A DNA stretch of 64,000 nt from Streptomyces hiroshimensis. Its GTDB lineage: Bacteria; Actinomycetota; Actinomycetes; Streptomycetales; Streptomycetaceae. The notes below the pieces were generated by a model that was given only the letters and a program-made list of their open reading frames with translations, searched no databases and was not told the DNA's origin. Positions within the stretch are counted from its first letter, which is position 1, and every line of letters starts with the position of its first letter. The stretch spans positions 89,688 through 153,687 of the forward strand of contig NZ_BMUT01000008.1 in assembly GCF_014650335.1 (NCBI RefSeq), given 5' to 3'. The translations under genes were made by a program, and so were the position numbers. Shown here piece after piece: positions 1-8,777 of the stretch.

Positions 1-34
1 GTCGTCCGGGGCCCACTCGTATGCGATGTGCGGA

Positions 35-574
35 TCAGGCGTTGTCCGCCAGGACCTGCTCGGCGTCCAGGGTGGCGCCGACGGCCTGCAGGACCGCCGC
101 GATCTTGAACGCTTCCTGGATCGTCTCGCGCGAGACGCCCGCCTTGCGGAGGACCTGCTCGTGCGAGTCGAGGCACAGGCCGCAGCCGTTGATGGCCGAG
201 ACGGCCAGCGACCACAGCTCGAAGTCGACCTTCTCCACGCCCGGGTTGCCGATGACGTTCATCCGCAGACCCGCGCGCAGGTTGCCGTACTCCGGGTCCG
301 ACAGCAGGTGCCGGGTGCGGTAGTAGACGTTGTTCATCGCCATGATGGCGGCGGCCGACTTGGCGGCCGTGTACGCCTCGGGCGACAGGTTGGCCTTGGC
401 CACCGGCTCCAGCTCGCGGAGCACGATCGGCGAGCGGGTCGCGATCGCGCAGGAGAGGACGGTGCCCCACAGCTGCTGCTGCGGCAGGTCGGAGTTGCCG
501 ATGACCGAGCCGAGGTTCAGCTTCAGGTCCTTGGCGTAGTCCGGTACTGCGGACTTCAGCTCATCGAGCGCCAT
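35..574 (-). CDS. ahpD: AhpD alkylhydroperoxidase
   Basis: A 179-residue protein of the carboxymuconolactone decarboxylase/AhpD fold. It carries the CxxC-xxxH active site as C131-G-L-C134 with H138, and E119 sits where the proton-relay glutamate is expected. In actinobacteria AhpD is a cytoplasmic disulfide reductase that recycles AhpC, itself reduced through lipoyl proteins. It lies 11 nt downstream of ahpC on the same strand, so the two are almost certainly co-transcribed. The ATG at 574 has no strong Shine-Dalgarno sequence, so translation may depend on coupling to ahpC. Length and motif match the mycobacterial and Streptomyces family, so the call is firm. Confidence 0.96.
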   Translation of the reverse strand: MALDELKSAVPDYAKDLKLNLGSVIGNSDLPQQQLWGTVLSCAIATRSPIVLRELEPVAKANLSPEAYTAAKSAAAIMAMNNVYYRTRHLLSDPEYGNLRAGLRMNVIGNPGVEKVDFELWSLAVSAINGCGLCLDSHEQVLRKAGVSRETIQEAFKIAAVLQAVGATLDAEQVLADNA

Positions 575-585
575 GAGAGATCAGC

Positions 586-1140
586 TCACTCGCCGGAGAG
601 GAGCTTGACGGCGTCGAGCGTCTCCTCGCCCTTGGTCCAGTTGCAGGGGCACAGCTCGTCCGTCTGCAGGGCGTCGAGGACCCGCAGGACCTCCTTGGGG
701 TTACGGCCGACGGAGCCGGCGGTCACCATGACGAACTGGATCTCGTTGTTCGGGTCCACGATGAAGACGGCGCGCTGGGCGTAGCCGTCCTCGCCCTCGA
801 CGCCGCAGGCCTGCATCAGCTCGTGCTTGGCGTCGGCCAGCATCGGGAAGGGCAGGTCGCGCAGGTCCTTGTGGTCCTTGCGCCAGGCGTGGTGGACGAA
901 CTCGGAGTCGCCGGAGACGCCGAGGATCTGGGCGTCACGGTCGGCGAACTCGTCGTTCAGCTGGCCGAACGCGGCGATCTCGGTCGGGCAGACGAAGGTG
1001 AAGTCCTTGGGCCAGAAGAAGACGACCTTCCACTTGCCCTCGTGGGTCTTGTTGTCGATCTGCGCGAAAGCCTTGTCCGCGTCGAGGTCCACACAAGCGG
1101 TCAGGTCGAACTCGGGGAACTTGTCACCAACAGTGAGCAC
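586..1140 (-). CDS. ahpC: AhpC peroxiredoxin
   Basis: A 184-residue typical 2-Cys peroxiredoxin that reduces hydrogen peroxide, organic peroxides and peroxynitrite. The peroxidatic cysteine is C51 in the FTFVCPTE motif. C164 and C166 in ELCPCNW are the resolving cysteines, the arrangement seen in actinobacterial AhpC. The frame stays open to an ATG at 1224, but I chose GTG at 1140. An AAGGAGA ribosome-binding site sits just before it and the protein then begins VLTVGDKFPEF, as in the family. It is first in the ahpC-ahpD operon and is transcribed divergently from oxyR, the arrangement expected for OxyR-controlled peroxide defence. Confidence 0.96.
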   Translation of the reverse strand: MLTVGDKFPEFDLTACVDLDADKAFAQIDNKTHEGKWKVVFFWPKDFTFVCPTEIAAFGQLNDEFADRDAQILGVSGDSEFVHHAWRKDHKDLRDLPFPMLADAKHELMQACGVEGEDGYAQRAVFIVDPNNEIQFVMVTAGSVGRNPKEVLRVLDALQTDELCPCNWTKGEETLDAVKLLSGE

Positions 1141-1275
1141 GCGCTCTCCTTGCAGCGAGCAGGAAGCTCCGTGACAGGAGTTTCCTTCGGGGTTGGACAT
1201 GAGCAACCCTGCCACAGGAGTCATTGATAACGGAAATAGCTAGACTGGGTGATGTTGATCGGAGGTGCCTATCAA
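1141..1275. promoter_or_regulatory. Divergent ahpC / oxyR control region
   Basis: The 135-bp gap between the two divergent starts must hold both promoters. An inverted repeat with arms TTGAT (1255-1259) and ATCAA (1271-1275), with further matches inward, ends directly before the oxyR ATG and covers its GGAGGTG ribosome-binding site. A related TTGATAACGGAAATAGC segment starts at 1224. OxyR is known to bind extended dyads between such gene pairs. The assignment to OxyR is inferred. Confidence 0.6.
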
Positions 1276-2250
1276 ATGTCATCCGCACCGGCAGTAGCCA
1301 CCAGCCCGGGGGGCAGCCGTCCCCGCCAGCCCAGCCTCGCCCAGCTGCGGGCCTTCGTCGCCGTCGCGGAGCACCTGCACTTCCGTGACGCCGCCACCGC
1401 TCTCGGGATGAGCCAGCCCGCGCTCTCGGGCGCCGTCTCCGCGCTGGAGGACATCCTCGACGTCCAGCTCCTCGAGCGTACGACGAGAAAGGTGCTGCTC
1501 AGTCCCGCGGGGGAGCGGCTGGCCGCCCGGGCCCGCACGGTCCTCGACGCCGTCGCCGCCCTGATGGAGGAGGCCGACGCCGCCCGCGCGCCCTTCACCG
1601 GCGTCCTGCGCCTCGGGGTGATCCCGACCGTCGCGCCCTACCTCCTGCCCACGGTCCTGCGCCTGGTCCACGACTGCTACCCCGACCTCGATCTGCAGGT
1701 CCACGAGGAGCAGACGTCCTCGCTGCTCGACGGGCTCACCCAGGGCCGGCTGGACCTGCTGCTGCTCGCCGTGCCGCTCGGCGCGCCCGGCGTCACCGAA
1801 ATCCCCCTCTTCGACGAGGACTTCGTCCTGGTCACCCCGCGGGACCACTGGCTGGCCGAGCGTGGCGACATCCCGCGCGAGGCCCTGCGCGAGCTGGAGC
1901 TGCTCCTCCTCGACGAGGGCCACTGCCTGCGCGACCAGGCGCTGGACATCTGCCGCGAGGCCGGCCGGACGACCGGCGCGGCGGTGACCACCAGCGCGGC
2001 GGGCCTGTCCACGCTCGTCCAGCTGGTCGGCGGCGGCATGGGCGTCACCCTGCTGCCGCGCACGGCCCTGCGTGTCGAGACCGAGCGCAACGAACAGCTC
2101 GCCACCGGGCACTTCGCCGACCCGGTGCCCTCGCGCAGGATCGCCCTGGCGATGCGCACCGGGGCGGCGCGGCAGGGGGAGTTCGAGCAGTTCGCGGCGG
2201 CGCTGCGGACCGCGATGCGGAAGCTGCCCGTCCGGATCGTGAGCGGGTGA
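1276..2250 (+). CDS. oxyR: OxyR, LysR-family peroxide sensor
   Basis: A 324-residue LysR-type regulator. An N-terminal winged helix-turn-helix (about residues 19-78, with SQPALSGAV as recognition helix) is followed by a substrate-binding-like sensor domain. C217 and C226 in GHCLRDQALDIC have the same nine-residue spacing and context as C199/C208 of E. coli OxyR, which form the redox-switch disulfide. I chose ATG 1276 because GGAGGTG lies 8 nt upstream. An in-frame ATG at 1249 lacks such a site. It is divergent from ahpCD, its expected target. A palindrome over its own ribosome-binding site suggests autoregulation. Confidence 0.95.
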   Translation: MSSAPAVATSPGGSRPRQPSLAQLRAFVAVAEHLHFRDAATALGMSQPALSGAVSALEDILDVQLLERTTRKVLLSPAGERLAARARTVLDAVAALMEEADAARAPFTGVLRLGVIPTVAPYLLPTVLRLVHDCYPDLDLQVHEEQTSSLLDGLTQGRLDLLLLAVPLGAPGVTEIPLFDEDFVLVTPRDHWLAERGDIPREALRELELLLLDEGHCLRDQALDICREAGRTTGAAVTTSAAGLSTLVQLVGGGMGVTLLPRTALRVETERNEQLATGHFADPVPSRRIALAMRTGAARQGEFEQFAAALRTAMRKLPVRIVSG

Positions 2251-2331
2251 CCGCCCGAACGGGCCTCGGCGGATGACCGGGGGCGGCCGGCCCGTACGTC
2301 GCGGTCGCCCGCCCCCGGTCGCCCGCGCCCG

Positions 2332-4842
2332 TCACTCCGTCCGCATGCTCTCCGGCCGTGTCAGGCGCCACAGGGTGGGCAGCGCCAGCAGCGTCACCGC
2401 GACGATCACGGCCGCACCGGCGCCGACCAGCGGGACGAAGGCGGACCAGTCCCGTACCGGCTCGCCGACCAGCGCCAGCATCAGCCGGCCCAGCCCGAGG
2501 CCGCCCGCCGTCGCCAGGGCGAGCCCCAGGACGACGGGGATCGCCGTCTGCCACAGCACCGACCAGGCGAGCGTCGACCGGTTCGTCCCGCAGGCGACCA
2601 GCACGGACAGCGCCCGCCTCCGCCCGCGCAGCTGCTCCACCGTGGCGACGAGGAGGCTCAGCCCGACGAGGACGAGGACACCGACCCCACCGGTCGTCAG
2701 CCCCTCCTCGACGGCCGCGAAGTGGTCCTCCTTCACGACGCCGCCCCTGCGCCACACCCGCATGCCGGGGTCGATGGCTGCGGCGGTGTTGCGGAACCGC
2801 TCGATGGCGTCGTCGCGGTCGGCGGGGTCGACCCGCGCCAGCACGGTGGTGCGCGCGTCCGGGATCGCCCGGGCGTCGATGGCCGACGGCGTGGCCAGGA
2901 TGCCGTACGTGTCCTCCCCGGCGGGGGCGGTGCGGGTCTCCACGACGCGCGCGGTGCGCGGCACCGTCCACCGGTAGGCGGGCACGCCCTGGGCCTTCGC
3001 CTCCTCGAAGCCGTCCATCACCAGCTCGGTGCCGGGCGGGAACCACTTGGCCGTGTTCACGTCGCCGCCCTTCTCCTGCGCCACGAACACGTCGCCGTCG
3101 CGGCAGGAGTCCAGCTTCGCCAGGCGGCTCAGGGTCGCGCAGCCGGCGACGTGCACCGTGGTGACCTTGCGCCCCGGGCCCTTGCCGCTTTCGGCGTACT
3201 GCTCGACGAAGGCCACGGCGTCGCGGACGCCCGGCGTGGCCCGGAATGCCTCGGTGTGCGCACGGAGTTCGTCCGGTGTGCCCGGGCGGTACTGGGCCTG
3301 CAGCTGGGAATGGCTCGCGACCGTCCCCGGCGGCCCCTCGTAGCCGCCCCGCATGCCGGAGACCATCATCTGCACGGCGACGGCCCCGGCCACCGCCACG
3401 GTGATGCCGGCGACCGCCCGCGCGGCCGGGCCGCTGTTCGCCTGCAGCCGCCGCGTGGCCAGCTGCCAGGCCGGAGGCCCGCCCCGCAGCCGGGCCACGC
3501 ACACCTGGACCAGCCACGGCAGGAGCGTGGCGATGCCGGTGAGCAGCAGCGCGGCACCGGCGGCCGCCAGGACCGTCTGCCCGGAGCCGGCGAAGGCGGG
3601 GCCGAAGACCAGGGCGCCGCGCGTCTGCAGCACGCCGGGCGCCAGCAGGGCCAGGCCCGCGGCCGGGATCAGCAGCCGCCACCACAGTCGCCGGCGCCGT
3701 ACCGGGGCCTCGCGGACGGCCCCCAGCGGTTCGGCCGCGACGCCGCGCAGCGCGAACAGCGTCACGGCGACGGCCAGGGCGGGCACGGCGACGGCGATCA
3801 GCGCGGCCAGGACGGGGGCCGGGGTGACGTCCGCGGGGAAGACGCCGACGTCGCGGATCACGACGTGCGGGGCGAAGCCGCGGACGAAGAGGAAGATCCC
3901 CGCCCCGGCCAGCAGGCCGAGCAGGGCGCCGCACAGCGCCTCGCCGGCCGCGATCCGCCGCGTGGACGCGATGCCGGCGCCGACGAGCCGCAGCGCCGCG
4001 AGCCGGCGCTCGCGCCCCTCGCCGCCGAAGCGGACGGCCGTGCCGATGAGGACCGCGACCGGCAGCAGCAGCACGACGCACACCATGGCCGCCAGGACGA
4101 CGATGCGCGGATCCACGGGCCCGTCCTGGCTGCTGCCGAAGCCGTCGATGCGGACGACGCCGCCGCCCTGCGTGATCCGGTCGCTGCCCAGGTAGAAGAA
4201 GAGCTCGTCGGGGCCTATGAGCCCCGCGTCGCCGATGGTGCCCACGGTCCGGTGACGGAACCGCTCGCTCAGCAGCTTGCCCTCGTCGGAGGCGAGGAGC
4301 CGGCCGAGGGCGGGGGAGACGACCATCTCGCCGGGGCCGGGGAGCGCGGCCACGCCGGGCGGCACCGGCGCCCCGGGACCCTCGGGGCGCAGGATCGCGC
4401 CGTCGACCAGCCGGTCGCGGAAGTCCGTGGCGGCGTGCTGGTAGAGGAGCGTTCCCGCGCCCTTGCGCGGCTGGTCGTCCGGCGGGATGTCCGCCCCCGC
4501 CGGGAACACGCTGCGGGACGTGGTGCGCTGGTCGCGCGCGTCCAGCAGCTGCGGCACGGACGCGGCGATCGCCAGGACGGCCACGCCCAGGCCTACGGCC
4601 AGTGCGGTGAGGGCGGCGCGCACCAGGCCCTCGCGGCCGCCGGTCGCGGTGAAGCGCGCGCCCATGAGCAGGTCGCGGAGCCAGGCGGCGGGGCCGGACG
4701 GCCCGGCGGGCCGGTCCGCCGGGCCGTGGCCGGGGCGCGGGGCCCTGCCCTCGCGCCCGCTGCCGTCGCTACGCGTGCCGTCGTTGCCTGCGCCGTTGTT
4801 GCCTGTGCTGTCGTTGCCTGTGCCGTCGTTGTGTGCGGTCAC
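2332..4842 (-). CDS. FtsX-type ABC transporter permease
   Basis: An 836-residue membrane protein with two FtsX-like permease modules. There is an N-terminal helix near residues 50-72, a large extracytoplasmic loop, three helices mid-protein, a short linking pair, a second loop and three C-terminal helices. This is the duplicated layout of actinobacterial MacB/LolC-like permeases. GTG 4842 was chosen as start because its first base is the last base of the ATPase stop codon (TAGTG), giving tight coupling. The first 35 residues are rich in Gly, Asn and Asp repeats (GTGND/STGNN). With the upstream ATPase and PadR regulator it forms a typical self-regulated export or antimicrobial-response operon. 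The substrate is unknown. Confidence 0.88.
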   Translation of the reverse strand: MTAHNDGTGNDSTGNNGAGNDGTRSDGSGREGRAPRPGHGPADRPAGPSGPAAWLRDLLMGARFTATGGREGLVRAALTALAVGLGVAVLAIAASVPQLLDARDQRTTSRSVFPAGADIPPDDQPRKGAGTLLYQHAATDFRDRLVDGAILRPEGPGAPVPPGVAALPGPGEMVVSPALGRLLASDEGKLLSERFRHRTVGTIGDAGLIGPDELFFYLGSDRITQGGGVVRIDGFGSSQDGPVDPRIVVLAAMVCVVLLLPVAVLIGTAVRFGGEGRERRLAALRLVGAGIASTRRIAAGEALCGALLGLLAGAGIFLFVRGFAPHVVIRDVGVFPADVTPAPVLAALIAVAVPALAVAVTLFALRGVAAEPLGAVREAPVRRRRLWWRLLIPAAGLALLAPGVLQTRGALVFGPAFAGSGQTVLAAAGAALLLTGIATLLPWLVQVCVARLRGGPPAWQLATRRLQANSGPAARAVAGITVAVAGAVAVQMMVSGMRGGYEGPPGTVASHSQLQAQYRPGTPDELRAHTEAFRATPGVRDAVAFVEQYAESGKGPGRKVTTVHVAGCATLSRLAKLDSCRDGDVFVAQEKGGDVNTAKWFPPGTELVMDGFEEAKAQGVPAYRWTVPRTARVVETRTAPAGEDTYGILATPSAIDARAIPDARTTVLARVDPADRDDAIERFRNTAAAIDPGMRVWRRGGVVKEDHFAAVEEGLTTGGVGVLVLVGLSLLVATVEQLRGRRRALSVLVACGTNRSTLAWSVLWQTAIPVVLGLALATAGGLGLGRLMLALVGEPVRDWSAFVPLVGAGAAVIVAVTLLALPTLWRLTRPESMRTE

Positions 4843-5537
4843 TACAGCCTCGCCCCCGCCATGTCGCGCGCCCGTCCGTCGCGTACGACGACCTCGCGGT
4901 CGGAGTACGCGGCGACGCGCGCCTCGTGGGTGACCAGGACGACGGCGGCGCGGGTGTCGCGGGCGGCCTCGGTCAGCAGTTCCATGACGCGCTCGCCGTT
5001 GAGGGAGTCCAGCGCGCCCGTCGGTTCGTCCGCGAAGATCACGCGCGGGGTCGTGACCAGGGCGCGCGCGACCGCGACGCGCTGACCCTGGCCGCCGGAG
5101 ACCTCCCCGGGCCGCTTGCCGCGCACGCCGGCGACCTCCAGCCGCTCCAGCCACCGCATGGCCTGCTGCTCGGCCTCCTTGCGCCGCACGCCGCCCAGCC
5201 GCAGCGGCAGCGCCACGTTCTCCACGCACGTCAGCTCCGGGACGAGCTGCCCGAACTGGAACACGAAGCCGAACTCGCCGCGCCGCAGGGCGCTGCGCTC
5301 GGCGTCGGAGAGCTCCGAGAGCTTCCGCGCGCCGTAGCGGACGCTGCCGGCGTCCGGGCGAATGATTCCGGCCAGGCAGTGCAGCAGGGTCGACTTGCCG
5401 GAACCCGAGGGGCCCATGACGGCGACGATCTCGCCCGGGTGGACGGAGAAGTCCGCGCCGTCCAGTGCGGTCGTCGGCCCGTAGGCCTTGCGCAGGCCGG
5501 TCGCGGCGAGCAGGGAGCCCGACGGCGCCGGCGTCAT
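4842..5537 (-). CDS. ABC transporter ATP-binding protein (MacB/LolD type)
   Basis: A 231-residue nucleotide-binding subunit. Walker A is GPSGSGKST (residues 42-50), the Q-loop is VFQFGQ, the signature is VSGGQGQR and Walker B runs into FADEPTGALDS. This is the class that powers FtsX-type permeases rather than solute importers. Its ATG overlaps the padR stop by 4 nt (ATGA) and its stop overlaps the permease GTG by 1 nt, so the three genes are one translationally coupled operon. It acts on the cytoplasmic face with the 836-residue permease. Confidence 0.93.
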   Translation of the reverse strand: MTPAPSGSLLAATGLRKAYGPTTALDGADFSVHPGEIVAVMGPSGSGKSTLLHCLAGIIRPDAGSVRYGARKLSELSDAERSALRRGEFGFVFQFGQLVPELTCVENVALPLRLGGVRRKEAEQQAMRWLERLEVAGVRGKRPGEVSGGQGQRVAVARALVTTPRVIFADEPTGALDSLNGERVMELLTEAARDTRAAVVLVTHEARVAAYSDREVVVRDGRARDMAGARL

Positions 5538-6058
5538 GAGCGCACCGCCGTGGCGAGCTGGTCGAGCCGGGCGGCGGTCATTTCCAGCCAGCGCAGGTCG
5601 GCTTCCAGGTGGAAGAGGGCATGGTCGCAGATCAGCTGGTCGGCGAGATCGCCGCCGGTCTTGCGCCGGGTGAGCTCACGCATCAGCCGCAGGTGCTCGG
5701 CGCGCTGGGCGTCCAGCAGGCCGTCGGCGTCCCGGCCGGTCAGCAGGGCGACGACGACCTTGGTGTAGAGGACGGACTGGAGGTAGGGCTCGGGCTTCTC
5801 GGGCTGGGCGAGCCAGTGCGCCACGTCCGTGACGCCCGCGTCGGTGATCGCGTAGCGCTTGCGCTCGGGGCCGTCGCCCTGCTCGACCCCGTCCACCTCC
5901 ACCAGGCCGTTCTTCAGCAGCCGCGACATGGTCGCGTAGACCTGCCCGTAGTGGAGCGGGCGGTCGTGGCCGAAGCGGGCGTCGAAGGCGCGCTTGAGGT
6001 CGTAGCCGTGGCGCGGTCCGGACTCCAGGAGCGCGAGCAGGGTGTGTCCGATTGACAT
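5534..6058 (-). CDS. PadR-family transcriptional regulator
   Basis: A 174-residue protein with the PadR winged helix-turn-helix at residues 1-75 (GYDLKRAF, HYGQVYATMSRL, then the wing around ERKRYAIT). A C-terminal helical dimerisation domain of the Vir_act_alpha_C type follows. PadR proteins usually repress the ABC exporter operon that they lead, and this gene is first of three overlapping genes. ATG 6058 has no Shine-Dalgarno sequence. A TACAGT hexamer lies 7 nt upstream, so the mRNA is probably leaderless. A 26-bp near-perfect palindrome overlaps that promoter. Confidence 0.92.
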   Translation of the reverse strand: MSIGHTLLALLESGPRHGYDLKRAFDARFGHDRPLHYGQVYATMSRLLKNGLVEVDGVEQGDGPERKRYAITDAGVTDVAHWLAQPEKPEPYLQSVLYTKVVVALLTGRDADGLLDAQRAEHLRLMRELTRRKTGGDLADQLICDHALFHLEADLRWLEMTAARLDQLATAVRS

Positions 6059-6065
6059 GCGAGGG

Positions 6066-6095
6066 ACTGTACATCGCGTGTATACACATGATGTA
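6066..6095 (-). promoter_or_regulatory. padR promoter with overlapping PadR-type operator
   Basis: On the minus strand a -10-like TACAGT (6066-6071) is followed after 7 nt by the padR ATG. Overlapping it, 6070-6095 is a dyad with arms TACATCGCGTGTA and TACACATGATGTA. These match at 11 of 13 positions and include the perfect core GTGTATACAC. PadR proteins recognise ATGT/ACAT dyads, so this is a strong candidate autoregulatory operator. Confidence 0.7.
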
Positions 6096-6410
6096 TAGGT
6101 GGCTGAAAATCGCCCATGAATGACCGGTGAATGGCCGGTGGGCGGCCCCTGCGCTCGACGCCCGCCGGCCCCGACAACCCGCCCCGCGCCCGCCGTTCAG
6201 GCCGCCGTTCGGGCCGCCGTCAGGGCTGCCGGATCGGATCCGGAATCGGAGCCCTGTACGGTTTCCCGCACTGCGCCGCGCCCGGTTCCCGCCAGCCGGG
6301 GTGCTGTATGTCACGTGCCCCAAAGCCTTGATCAATGGGCGTTTGGTGACAGTTGCGGTGTTAGCTTCATGAGCTGGGTTGGGGGCGGAAAGACTGGAGC
6401 TACGGGAGAG

Positions 6411-8675
6411 ATGGGCCGAGCGGAAGCGCGACGGGCGCAGAAAAGCACCCGCACAGCAAAGGGCAAGAAGAAGCCCAAGAAGTCCGGCATACGCCGCTTC
6501 TTCACCTGGAAGAAGCTGCTCGCCTACTTCGTGGTGCTCATCGCTCTCGGGGCGGGGGCCTGCGTGGCGCTCTACCTCTATGTGGACATCCCCAAGGGCA
6601 ACAGTCAGGCCAAGCTGCAGAGCAACGTCTTCAAGGACGCCGACGGCAAGATCATCGCCCGCAGCGGTGACGTCAACCGTCAAGAGGTCGATCTCAACAA
6701 GATCCCGATCGACGTGCAGCACGCCGTCGTCGCCGCCGAGAACAAGAACTTCTACACGGACCCCGGCGTCGACATCGCGGGCACCGCGCGCGGCATCCTC
6801 AACACCGTGATGGGTCGCGGCAAGCAGGGCGGCTCCACCATCACCCAGCAGTACGTCAAGAACTACTACCTGGACCAGCGCCAGACCGTCACCCGCAAGG
6901 TGAAGGAACTGGTCATCTCCCTCAAGGTGCAGAAGGAGACGTCCAAGGACGAGATCCTCGCGGGCTACCTGAACACCAGCTTCTACGGCCGCGGCGCCTA
7001 CGGCATCCAGGCCGCCTCCCGCGCGTACTACAACAAGGACGTCGACAAGCTCAGCCTTGAGGAAGGCGCCTACCTCGCCGCGCTGCTGCAGGCCCCCAGC
7101 CAGTACGACTGGACGGTGGCCACCCCCGCGGGCAAGGAGAACGCCAAGGCTCGCTGGAACTACGTCCTGGACAAGATGGTCGAGCAGAAGTGGCTCGACA
7201 AGGACAAGCGCGCCACCATGCAGTTCAAGGAGCCCGGCAAGCCGCCGGCCGCCAAGGGCCTCACCGGCCAGAACGGCTATCTGATCGAGGCCGCCAAGGC
7301 CGAGATGCGCAAGAAGCTGGTCAAGGACGGCCGTCCCGAGAGCGACCTCGACGCCGGTGGCTGGACGATCACCCTCAGCGTCGACAACAAGAAGCAGAAG
7401 GCCCTGGAGAAGGCCGTCAAGGACAAGCTCCTCGACGACCTCGACCCCAAGGCCCGCGCGGTCGACAAGAACGTCCAGGTCGGCGCCGCCTCCGTCGATC
7501 CCAAGACCGGCAAGGTCGTCGCCCTCTACGGCGGCACCGACGCCCTCCAGCACTGGACGAACAACGCCACCCGCGAGGACTACCAGGTCGCCTCGACCTT
7601 CAAGCCGCTGATCTTCGCCTCGGCGCTGGAGAACAAGTCCACCACCCAGGACAAGGTGCGCATCAACGCCGGCACGCTGTACGACTCGACCTCCGAGCGT
7701 CCCGTCACCGGCACGAGCGAGCACTTCGCCCCGGAGAACGAGGACGGCTACTCGCACGGCCTGATCCCCGTGCAGAAGGCCATGAACGACTCGGTCAACT
7801 CCGTCTTCGCGCAGATGGCCATCGACGTCGGCCTGGAGGACGTCAAGAAGACCGCCGTCGACATGGGCATGAACGGCAAGGTCCGCGACTTCGTGGAGAA
7901 GCCCGCCATGTCGCTGGGCTCCATGGGCAACAGCCCGCTGCACATGGCCGGCGTCTACGCGACCCTCGCCCACCACGGCAAGAAGGTCACGCCCTCGATC
8001 ATCAAGTCGGCCTCCCAGAACGGCAAGGAGCTCTCGCTCGACAACCCGATCGGCGGCGACGCCATCTCGCGGAACACCGCCGACGGCGTCACCACCGTCC
8101 TCAAGGGCGTGGTCGACGACGGTACGGCCTCCGTCGTGCAGAGCGTCGGCCGCCAGGTCGCGGGCAAGACCGGCACCTCCGACGACAACAAGTCCGCCTG
8201 GTTCACCGGCTACACCCCCGACCTGGTCACCGCGATCGGCCTGTTCGGCGAGGGCGAGGGCGGCAAGCAGGTCACCCTCAAGGGCACCGGCGGCAACGGC
8301 CGCGTCAACGGTGGTACGTACCCGGCCAGGATCTGGGCGGCCTACACAGCCAACGCGCTCCAGGGTTCGGACGCCGAGGAGTTCGACCTCGAGACGAACA
8401 TGAGCACGACGGTCCCGGCGATTCCCGGCCCGCCCGCCTCGGCCACCCCCTCGGCGCCCGCCTCGCACAGCCCGTCGCCGTCGCCCTCGCGGCCCTCGCA
8501 GTCGCCGTCGCCTTCGGCCTCGCGGCCCCCGTCCCGCGAGCCGTCGTCGCCGCCCCCGTCCTCGCGGCCGCCGGTCCCGCCGGTCACCCCGAGCAGCAAG
8601 CCGCCGAGCCTCCCGCCGTCCACCGGCGGCGGCGGGCTCCAGCCCAACGGCAGCCGCGCACCGATCCGCGACTGA
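6411..8675 (+). CDS. Class A penicillin-binding protein (transglycosylase/transpeptidase)
   Basis: A 754-residue bifunctional peptidoglycan synthase. A basic cytoplasmic N-terminus leads to one membrane helix at about residues 28-50. The GT51 glycosyltransferase follows with AAENKNFY and GGSTITQQYVKN. The transpeptidase has S395-T-F-K398, the SVN motif near 461 and KTGTSD near 585. The last 100 residues are a Pro/Ser-rich tail, probably extracytoplasmic. It polymerises and crosslinks peptidoglycan at the outer face of the membrane. I chose ATG 6411 (MGRAEARRAQ, the usual family beginning), with GGAG 11 nt and GGGAG 2 nt upstream. ATG 6369 in the same frame is possible but lacks a ribosome-binding site. 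Two kinase genes follow beyond a strong terminator. Confidence 0.92.
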   Translation: MGRAEARRAQKSTRTAKGKKKPKKSGIRRFFTWKKLLAYFVVLIALGAGACVALYLYVDIPKGNSQAKLQSNVFKDADGKIIARSGDVNRQEVDLNKIPIDVQHAVVAAENKNFYTDPGVDIAGTARGILNTVMGRGKQGGSTITQQYVKNYYLDQRQTVTRKVKELVISLKVQKETSKDEILAGYLNTSFYGRGAYGIQAASRAYYNKDVDKLSLEEGAYLAALLQAPSQYDWTVATPAGKENAKARWNYVLDKMVEQKWLDKDKRATMQFKEPGKPPAAKGLTGQNGYLIEAAKAEMRKKLVKDGRPESDLDAGGWTITLSVDNKKQKALEKAVKDKLLDDLDPKARAVDKNVQVGAASVDPKTGKVVALYGGTDALQHWTNNATREDYQVASTFKPLIFASALENKSTTQDKVRINAGTLYDSTSERPVTGTSEHFAPENEDGYSHGLIPVQKAMNDSVNSVFAQMAIDVGLEDVKKTAVDMGMNGKVRDFVEKPAMSLGSMGNSPLHMAGVYATLAHHGKKVTPSIIKSASQNGKELSLDNPIGGDAISRNTADGVTTVLKGVVDDGTASVVQSVGRQVAGKTGTSDDNKSAWFTGYTPDLVTAIGLFGEGEGGKQVTLKGTGGNGRVNGGTYPARIWAAYTANALQGSDAEEFDLETNMSTTVPAIPGPPASATPSAPASHSPSPSPSRPSQSPSPSASRPPSREPSSPPPSSRPPVPPVTPSSKPPSLPPSTGGGGLQPNGSRAPIRD

Positions 8676-8693
8676 GGAACCGTCAGCCCCGCG

Positions 8694-8736
8694 CCCCGGC
8701 CGCTCACCCTCTGTGTAGGGTGAGCGGCCGGGGTTT
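8694..8736 (+). terminator. Strong hairpin terminator after the PBP gene
   Basis: A perfect 17-bp stem, CCCCGGCCGCTCACCCT (8694-8710) and its complement (8717-8733), has a 6-nt loop CTGTGT and is followed by TTT. It sits 19 nt after the PBP stop and before the first kinase, so it separates the two transcription units. Confidence 0.85.
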
Positions 8737-8777
8737 CTGGTACCTCGGTACCTGAGTTGTCCGGGGGGACTCGAAGC

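Noticed and set aside
1141..1224. 28-residue N-terminal extension of AhpC
   Set aside because: The family begins at the GTG with AAGGAGA in front. The extension covers the divergent promoter region.
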